Below the pieces are notes generated by a model. The model saw only the letters and a program-made list of their open reading frames with translations. It was not told the origin of the DNA and made no database searches. Of a stretch of 15,429 nucleotides of DNA, positions 1-5,205 are shown one piece after another. A program made the translations under genes and the position numbers. How positions within the stretch are numbered: position 1 is the stretch's first letter; each line of letters begins with the position of its first letter. The DNA comes from Burkholderiaceae bacterium (lineage in GTDB: Bacteria; Pseudomonadota; Gammaproteobacteria; Burkholderiales; Burkholderiaceae_C), in the NCBI GenBank assembly GCA_031256305.1, contig JAIRQU010000216.1, positions 1-15,429 on the forward strand, given 5' to 3'.

Positions 1-1840
1 CCAAAACTTCCTGGTTTTGCGCGCTGGAGATCGCGTCCAGATTTTTTTGCGCTAGGGCATTGCCTTGTGCCGCCGCCTTGCGGTACCACACTAGGGCTTG
101 GCCATTGTCCTGCGCAACGCCCCAGCCGTTTTGATAAAGCGACCCCAAGTCGTTCTCTCCATAGGCTTCCCCCTGCTCCGCTGCCTTGCGGTACCACTGC
201 ATGGCCTGGTTGTAGTCTTGCGCAACGCCCCAGCCGTTCTGATAAAGCCAGCCCAGGTTGGTCTGGGCATCGGCAAAACCTTGTTCAGCGGCCTTGCGGA
301 ACCACCGCACCGCCTGGCTGTAGTCTTGCCTAACGCCTTGACCGTCCCGATAAAGCAGGCCCAGGTCGTTCTCTCCGTGGGCGTCCCCCTGTTCGGCCGC
401 CTTGCGGTACCACTGTGCGGCTTGGCCGTAGTCCTGCGCAACGCCTTGGCCGTTCTCATAGAGGAAACCCAGGCTGGTCTGCGCGTCGGCGTTTTCTTGC
501 TCTGCCGCCTTGCGGAACCACTGTGCCGCCTGATCGTAGTCTTGCGCAACGCTATGCCCCTGCTGATAGAGAATGCCCAAGTGGTTCTGTGCGTTTGCGT
601 CTCCTTGTTCGGCCGCCTTGCGGTACCACTGCGCGGCTTGGTTGTAGTCCGGCGCAACGCCTTGACCTTTTTCATAGAGCAAGCCCAGGTCAGTCTGCGC
701 ATAAGCATCCCCTTGTGCCGCTGCTGTGCTGAACCCCTGTACCGCCTGGCTGTGCCACTGCGCGGCCTGGTCCTTGTCCTGCGCAACGCCTTGACCATAG
801 TCATAAAGCAGGCCCAGGTTATTCTGCGCGGCGGCATCGCCTTGTTCTGCCGCCTTGCGGAACCATTGCGCGGCCAGGCTGAAGTCTTGCGTAAAGCCCT
901 GTCCCTTGGCATAGAGAATGCCCAGGTTGTTTTGCGCGATGGCGTTGCCTTGTTCGGCGGCCTGACGGTACCACTGTCCCGCCAGGTCCCAGTCTTGCAT
1001 AACGCCATGACCGTGTTCATAGAGCGCGCCCAGATTGTTTTGCGCGTTGGCGTTGCCTTGCAGCGCCGCCTTGCAGTACCACTGCGCGGCCTGCCCGTAG
1101 TCTTGCGCGACGCCCTGACCGGTTTCATAAACCGCGCCCAAGTTATTTTGCGCGCTGGCATTCCCTTGTTGCGCGGCCTTCAGGTATTTTTGCACCACCG
1201 CTGGACCGTTATTCTTCTGCGCAGCGTTGCGGCTTTTTGGGGTACTGGGCGTGGCCCGTCTCTTGTGCGCACCGGTATCGTCTTGCGGCCCCGCCGTGCA
1301 ATACCACTGGGCGGCCTGACCGCTGTCCTGGTCTTGGGGAGCGTCCGGGGTGTTTTGCGCGCTGGCATGGTCTTGTTGCAACGCTTGGCGCAGCGCCTGT
1401 CCTGAATCAACCCGGTGGCCATTGACATACACAGGGCCATGGACAGACACGCTCCCTTGCTGCGCCGTTTTGGGGAGCGGCTGAGCCTCTGGCAAGTCAA
1501 CCCCTTCCTCAAGCCGGTCGAGGTCTCCCTGCTTCTCCGCTTGCTCGAACGCCTGCTTTAACATGCGGGACCACTGCTCTGCCTGGGCATCGTCCCGCGC
1601 AACCCCTTGGCCATCCCTGTAGAGACTAGCCATGATGCTTTGCGCGTACATGTTGCCCTTTAGCGCCTCGGCCTTCAGCGCTTGCAAGGCGGTTTGGTCG
1701 CCTTCGACCACTTTGTCGTAGAGAACGTCCGCCTGCTCAGATGTCAAATCGGCCCAGGCGTTGACGTTTGTCAGCAAAGCCACTGACACGGCAGTACACG
1801 TCCAAACGGCGCGGGTAATGATGCGGCAAGAAAATTTCAT
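1..1840 (-). CDS. Exported Sel1-repeat (SLR/TPR-like) protein, C-terminus cut by window edge
   Basis: Sel1 repeats are paired helices that stack into a solenoid and usually bind other proteins; no enzymatic motif is seen. The frame starts at ATG 1840, runs open to the left edge (613 residues visible) and has an AAGGAG ribosome binding site five bases upstream (1846-1851). Residues 1-30 are a signal peptide with basic n-region and hydrophobic core, ending in a NAWA cleavage-like site. Residues about 46-93 form one degenerate Sel1 unit. Residues 94-221 are an irregular linker that holds a collapsed repeat near 155-183. Residues 222-613 are eleven units of the type AAEQGDANAQNHLGILYQQG with QAAQWYRK at the end; unit 4 carries seven extra residues and unit 11 is degenerate, so the protein probably ends soon after the edge. 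It points the same way as the two DUF4034-like genes and, like them, is exported. Sel1 proteins range from signalling adaptors to type VI effector immunity proteins, so the role is open. Confidence 0.9.
   Translation of the reverse strand, partial: MKFSCRIITRAVWTCTAVSVALLTNVNAWADLTSEQADVLYDKVVEGDQTALQALKAEALKGNMYAQSIMASLYRDGQGVARDDAQAEQWSRMLKQAFEQAEKQGDLDRLEEGVDLPEAQPLPKTAQQGSVSVHGPVYVNGHRVDSGQALRQALQQDHASAQNTPDAPQDQDSGQAAQWYCTAGPQDDTGAHKRRATPSTPKSRNAAQKNNGPAVVQKYLKAAQQGNASAQNNLGAVYETGQGVAQDYGQAAQWYCKAALQGNANAQNNLGALYEHGHGVMQDWDLAGQWYRQAAEQGNAIAQNNLGILYAKGQGFTQDFSLAAQWFRKAAEQGDAAAQNNLGLLYDYGQGVAQDKDQAAQWHSQAVQGFSTAAAQGDAYAQTDLGLLYEKGQGVAPDYNQAAQWYRKAAEQGDANAQNHLGILYQQGHSVAQDYDQAAQWFRKAAEQENADAQTSLGFLYENGQGVAQDYGQAAQWYRKAAEQGDAHGENDLGLLYRDGQGVRQDYSQAVRWFRKAAEQGFADAQTNLGWLYQNGWGVAQDYNQAMQWYRKAAEQGEAYGENDLGSLYQNGWGVAQDNGQALVWYRKAAAQGNALAQKNLDAISSAQNQEVL
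2..1177 (-). repeat. Tandem 108-base coding repeats (eleven Sel1 units)
   Basis: Eleven direct repeats with a 108-base period encode the Sel1 units of the gene above. Unit starts on the minus strand are near 1177, 1069, 961, 853, 724, 616, 508, 400, 292, 184 and 76; the fourth is 21 bases longer. Units 8 and 10 share a GENDLG signature and units 9 and 10 share LYQNGWGVAQD, which suggests recent unit duplication. Such repeats also break short-read assemblies. Confidence 0.9.
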
Positions 1841-1875
1841 GATTGCTCCTTATCCCTAATAGACTTGTTTTGTTG

Positions 1876-1904
1876 ATCTTAGCGAACTGTATATATTAAA
1901 ACAA
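1876..1904 (-). promoter_or_regulatory. Candidate sigma-70 promoter for the Sel1 gene
   Basis: On the minus strand TTGTTT (1899-1904) and TAAGAT (1876-1881) are separated by exactly 17 bases in a locally AT-rich patch. This sits 36 bases before the ATG, leaving room for the AAGGAG site. It is a pattern match only. Confidence 0.45.
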
Positions 1905-1981
1905 TGCCGGAACAGGTCTGACGTTGGCTTTGCTTGGGACTGTGACAGCTAATTAAGCTCAGATGAACGTTTGCCAAGCGG

Positions 1982-1998
1982 CCATGCGAATCGCATGG
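1982..1998. repeat. Perfect 17-base palindrome downstream of the first DUF4034-like gene
   Basis: CCATGCGAATCGCATGG is an 8-base perfect inverted repeat around a central A. It lies 33 bases past the stop of the gene ending at 2031 and about 80 bases before the candidate promoter of the Sel1 gene. No T-tract follows on either strand, so it is not a classic terminator. It could be an mRNA 3' stem or a protein-binding site. Confidence 0.4.
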
Positions 1999-2030
1999 AA
2001 TGCCCCGCCCAAACAGCCCAGAGAGGAAAT

Positions 2031-2903
2031 CTAATTGTCGTCTCTAATCTGATAAGTATGAATCATGCCTGCTCGCGCTGATTTGGAATTTTCACACATA
2101 TTCAAGGCTTGCTTGTACAAGGCATAGGCTTTGGTGTAATCTACGGTAACAACTTCTTCATATCTGGCTTTTTGCATTATCACAAGAAATTCAAGATAAT
2201 GAATGTCTTGAGCAGATAATAGTTTTTGAGCCTGTTGAACGACTTGTTCCATCAATTCGAATGAGCCGCCCCACTTGGGAGACAGGTAAATAATGGCTTG
2301 GGTTCGAGCGGATAGATTTTTAGGATCAACCTGGTTGGCGATTTGCAGCCATTCTTGAACATCTTTTCCGGCAGCTTGGCGTTCAACTCCGGCAACATCA
2401 ATCATACTGCTGTAAGGCAAAACCGAACGTGGATTGAGTTGCATGGCTTTTTGAAGATAAGCAATTGCTTTGGCATTAAATTCGTGCATATTTTCTGACT
2501 GTCCATTGGCGTTTGGAATGCCGGAGAGGATGGGTGCCCAGTGAATATAAAACAGGCCCGCGCCAAGTTGGGTGAGAAAAGATCCAGGGTATTGGTCAAT
2601 CCACATGTGCACCAATTTATCTGCACCAGTATTTCCTTGGACTACATCGTTAATATCATTCAGCATCAGTAAATCGCCACCTTCGGAATTAAGACTTTCG
2701 AGATAGCGTTTTTCAAGGAGGACTTCCAGTTGTGAAAACTTGGCATCTCTAAATAGTACCTGGCTATTATACTGTTTTACTATTGTCGCTTGACTGTTGA
2801 CGGCATCAACTAACTGGCATTGTTCTGCCTGGACATTGCCAACGGCCACAAGGCACAAGGTAACTCCCGCAACGGCGGTTTTGATTAGATTAGATGTTTT
2901 CAT
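2031..2903 (-). CDS. Exported DUF4034-like protein, paralogue 1
   Basis: This 290-residue protein has a signal peptide (residues 1-26, ending GNVQA) followed by EQC. The mature part looks like the DUF4034 family: an early segment FSQLEVLLEKRYLE, a helical block containing WIDQYPGSF, a TPR-like stretch KAIAYLQKAMQLNPRS, then VDPKNLSARTQAI and the characteristic LSPKWGGSFELMEQ. The family has no known function, and no catalytic motif is visible. It is likely periplasmic. By eye it is about 70% identical to the protein at 3564-4514, so the two arose by duplication. ATG 2903 is chosen because the signal peptide begins there and both paralogues share this start; the ribosome binding site is weak (GCGAG). 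Base composition is clearly AT-richer than the housekeeping genes, suggesting acquisition. Confidence 0.85.
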   Translation of the reverse strand: MKTSNLIKTAVAGVTLCLVAVGNVQAEQCQLVDAVNSQATIVKQYNSQVLFRDAKFSQLEVLLEKRYLESLNSEGGDLLMLNDINDVVQGNTGADKLVHMWIDQYPGSFLTQLGAGLFYIHWAPILSGIPNANGQSENMHEFNAKAIAYLQKAMQLNPRSVLPYSSMIDVAGVERQAAGKDVQEWLQIANQVDPKNLSARTQAIIYLSPKWGGSFELMEQVVQQAQKLLSAQDIHYLEFLVIMQKARYEEVVTVDYTKAYALYKQALNMCENSKSARAGMIHTYQIRDDN

Positions 2904-3012
2904 ATATCAGGTCTCGCAGGTGAAATTTTTGGGCGTATGTGAATCGTGGCGTATTGGTTTGTGTTGGTTCGTACTGAAGCGCGCAGGCGGGTAAACCAAC
3001 TGCATCTTGGGC

Positions 3013-3018
3013 AGTATA
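3013..3018 (-). promoter_or_regulatory. Candidate -10 element of DUF4034-like paralogue 1
   Basis: TATACT on the minus strand lies about 110 bases upstream of ATG 2903. It is followed after a short spacer by TGGTTTACC. The same arrangement occurs upstream of the paralogue, so the block was probably duplicated with the gene. No convincing -35 is seen. Confidence 0.3.
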
Positions 3019-3027
3019 CATCACGAA

Positions 3028-3377
3028 CGCGGAACTGTACTGCGCGCCTATGCTGGGGTCGTTGGCCAGCACAGCATCAGGCGATTCAGCCCGATGCCGC
3101 AGCCGCTGGCGAGGGACATACCGTATCCCAGCGCGTGCACAAAATCGGCCTTTGAGAAAGTTACATGGCCTCGTCATCGCCCGCGTTCTTGGCGCTGGCC
3201 TGCGCAGCAAAACGCGCAGCCTGATTCTCGGTGTCGTTGAGTTGGGGGAATCCGCTGGTCCGTTTGCGGACATGATGTAAAAAAGCTCGAAACGTTCGGT
3301 GACTTCGAGCCGCGCGTCGTTGGCGCGCGCCAAGGGCAATACTTTAGTGGGGCGGAGCGCTCCATGAAGATCGGTTT
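3028..3377 (-). pseudogene. lysS: Degraded 3' fragment of lysS (class II lysyl-tRNA synthetase)
   Basis: Reading the minus strand and allowing frame changes recovers the C-terminal core of LysS in the right order. First comes KPIFM, then [20 protein letters not shown] (from 3339), matching the family's SPLAR.ND..VT.RFELF. Next is ANG, then an extra 8 or so bases that shift the frame to [18 protein letters not shown] and KNAGDDEAM, which normally read GFSELND.EDQAARF and AGDDEAM. After a further shift come ADFVHALGYGM, SGCGIGLNRL (motif 3, normally GCGIGIDRL) and finally NDPSIGA (normally DSPSIRDV). Internal stops, frameshifts and the loss of the GGRE segment before ANG make it nonfunctional. 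Only roughly the last 110 codons are represented. A working lysS must lie elsewhere. The intact-looking 205-codon frame across this region is an artefact of that decay. Confidence 0.85.
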
Positions 3378-3563
3378 CCACACCTGCCGGCCAGCGGCGA
3401 CGCGATACGCCAGGCGTACTTGGCGGGTAAACGCGGGCGTTTTTATATCCATTTATCTGGGGTTGATGGACGCCAGGCGGGTGTTTGCCGGATGGTCTTG
3501 CATACAAAACATAACCGCCTGCGGATAAGCTGTCTGCAAATCAGAAAATTAATCTAATTGATA

Positions 3564-4514
3564 CTAGTCTTTAGATTGATTAGCATCGCTTGCAGACTGA
3601 TGATTGTCGTTTTGAGATTGATTATTATCATCTCCAGGCTGATAGGTACGGATGATGCCCTCTCGCGCACTTATGGCGTTTTCACACATGGCTTGGGCTT
3701 GCTTGTACAATGCATAAGCCTTGGCAGCGTCTTGGGTAATTACTTCTTCATGGCTGGCTTTTTGTATCATCACGAAGAATTCAAGATAATGAATACTCTC
3801 GATGGATAATGATTTTTGGGCTTGTTGGACGGCTTGCTCCATTGACTCGAATGAGCCGCCCCATCTGGGGCTTAGGTAATTAATGGCTTGCATTCGAGCG
3901 GATAGATTTTTTGGATCAACCTGATCGGCGAGTTGCAGCCATTCCTGAACATCTTTTCCGGCGGCCTGACCTTCAACTCCGGCAATATCAATCATGTTAC
4001 TGTATGGTAATGCCGAGCGCGGATTGAGCTGCATGGCTTTTTGCAGATGAGCAATTGCTTTGGCATCGAGCTGGCTCATTCTGTCTAGCTGATCCTGGCT
4101 GGTCTCGGAGATGGCACGGGTACCACGGGCGGCGGCGGCCTGTTGAATATAAAAAATTCCCGCGCTGAGCTGGGCGAAAAAAGATTGCGGGTATTGGTCA
4201 AGCCACATGTGTACCAGTTTATCCAAGTCCTGGTTTCCTCCGTTCATTATAATAATATTATTAAGATCACGACTCATCAGCACATCACCCCCTTCGGAAT
4301 GAAGCCCTTCGAGGTAGCGTTTTTCAAGGAGGACTTCCAGTTGTGAAAATTTGGCATCTCCGAATAGTTGCCAACTTTTAAATTGTTTTAAGGTTGTGGC
4401 ATGGCTGTTAAGCGTGGCAACTAACGGACACTGTTCAGCCTGGACGTTGCCAGCCGCCACAAGACACAAGGTAACTCCCGCAATGGCGGTTTTGATCAGA
4501 TTCGATGTTTTCAT
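3564..4514 (-). CDS. Exported DUF4034-like protein, paralogue 2 with hydrophilic tail
   Basis: This 316-residue protein has the same signal peptide (residues 1-26, ending GNVQA) and architecture as paralogue 1: FSQLEVLLEKRYLE, WLDQYPQSF, KAIAHLQKAMQLNPRSALPY, VDPKNLSARMQAI and LSPRWGGSFESMEQ. It differs by an insert near residues 125-147 (AAAARGTRAISETSQDQ and following residues) and by a C-terminal tail of about twenty residues made almost only of Asn, Gln, Ser, Asp, Lys and His after the shared DDN. The core matches DUF4034, a family without known function, so no role is assigned. It is expected in the periplasm. ATG 4514 is shared with paralogue 1 and begins the signal peptide; a weak GCGAG lies upstream. 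Composition is AT-rich relative to the flanking housekeeping genes. Confidence 0.85.
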   Translation of the reverse strand: MKTSNLIKTAIAGVTLCLVAAGNVQAEQCPLVATLNSHATTLKQFKSWQLFGDAKFSQLEVLLEKRYLEGLHSEGGDVLMSRDLNNIIIMNGGNQDLDKLVHMWLDQYPQSFFAQLSAGIFYIQQAAAARGTRAISETSQDQLDRMSQLDAKAIAHLQKAMQLNPRSALPYSNMIDIAGVEGQAAGKDVQEWLQLADQVDPKNLSARMQAINYLSPRWGGSFESMEQAVQQAQKSLSIESIHYLEFFVMIQKASHEEVITQDAAKAYALYKQAQAMCENAISAREGIIRTYQPGDDNNQSQNDNHQSASDANQSKD

Positions 4515-4598
4515 ATATCAAGTCTCGCAGGTAAATTTGGGGTGTGGATGAGGGCGCGTAAAACAACGCACCGACCGGTAAACCAGCATATCACATCA

Positions 4599-4604
4599 AG
4601 TATA
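4599..4604 (-). promoter_or_regulatory. Candidate -10 element of DUF4034-like paralogue 2
   Basis: TATACT on the minus strand about 85 bases upstream of ATG 4514 is followed by TGGTTTACC, as upstream of paralogue 1. No clear -35 is visible. Confidence 0.3.
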
Positions 4605-5205
4605 CAACCCGCGCGCCAAGCCGGCGCCGGACGCGGTTTGCGTTATTGCTTGCGCGCGGATGCCAGTGTGGACATTAAGCAACATCAGTGCGGTACTAGG
4701 AGGCGTTAGACATTTGTTTGCAGATTGTGCAAGCGTATTCTGAAATTGAGGATGCGTGGAGCAATGTGACGGTCAATTGAATGAAACTTGAACGCAGGCG
4801 GGACGCACTCGGTACACATAAGCGGCAGAGCGCAATCATCCGATTGCCTCCGCGAAGCAGCGGCAAAGTGGCTTCGCTCAATAGGCAGAGTAGCTTCACA
4901 CAGTAGAATTCCGCGCGTGAAGCCCACTCATTTTCCCTTTGATTTTTTGCCCGCTGATGGTCGCGGCCAGCCGTGGGCATCGCGCATGGCGTGCTTGTGC
5001 CGCCAAATCACGCGCGACCGAATTTGAACGGCGGAAGGCGTTGCGCGGCCCCATGCTCCTGCTGGAGCGCTCCCGCAGTGTTTTTCGCCCTATCGTTGTT
5101 TCCCGCGCCAGCCCGTTGGCTTGCGCGTTCCCTTGATCACCATTGCGCGCGCTGTTCGTTTTTCCGTATCGCCAGCGCGTCGCCTTCACTGAAATTGTCA
5201 TTGTC
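4605..5205. other. 600-base stretch without a supported gene; two small stem-loops
   Basis: No frame here has recognisable family features, and the longest ones (up to 94 codons) look like random open frames. Two inverted repeats sit close together: GCAATC-ATCC-GATTGC at 4832-4847 and GCGAAGC/GCTTCGC with a 12-base loop at 4852-4877. They are followed by an imperfect repeat of GGCAAAGTGGCTTC (4862-4875) as GGCAGAGTAGCTTC (4883-4896). Neither stem has a T-tract. The right part should contain the ileS promoter, but I cannot place it with confidence. The ribF gene that commonly precedes ileS is absent. Confidence 0.5.

Larger units (their letters stand above)
2986..3432. repeat. 11-base direct repeats bracketing the lysS remnant
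   Basis: GGCGGGTAAAC occurs at 2986-2996 and again at 3422-3432 in the same orientation. The pair encloses the lysS fragment with about 425 bases between the copies. A shorter relative (GGTAAACC) lies upstream of the second paralogue near 4577. The pair may mark an insertion or short-homology recombination, or may be chance. Confidence 0.5.

Noticed and set aside
2..19. CAAAAC/GTTTTG inverted repeat at the left edge
   Set aside because: It is six bases inside coding sequence of the Sel1 gene and does not match any adapter known to me. It is not meaningful without the flanking sequence.
2..1177. CRISPR-like regular repetition
   Set aside because: The 108-base period is coding throughout, with no unique spacers between short identical repeats.
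91..1405. Long open frames of 356 (minus) and 435 (plus) codons over the Sel1 array
   Set aside because: They are shifted or antisense readings of the 108-base repeats, with low-complexity Arg/Thr or Leu/Val content. The Sel1 frame explains the sequence and is continuous from ATG 1840.
3429..3444. AAACGC-GG-GCGTTT followed by two further T residues as a terminator
   Set aside because: The stem has a two-base loop and no plus-strand gene precedes it. On the minus strand the T run is only three bases, about 120 bases after the paralogue 2 stop.
2890..3507. 205-codon minus-strand frame as a real gene
   Set aside because: It matches LysS only in two separated blocks, with the intervening LysS segments in other frames. 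It also runs into the paralogue 1 start, so it is a pseudogene artefact.
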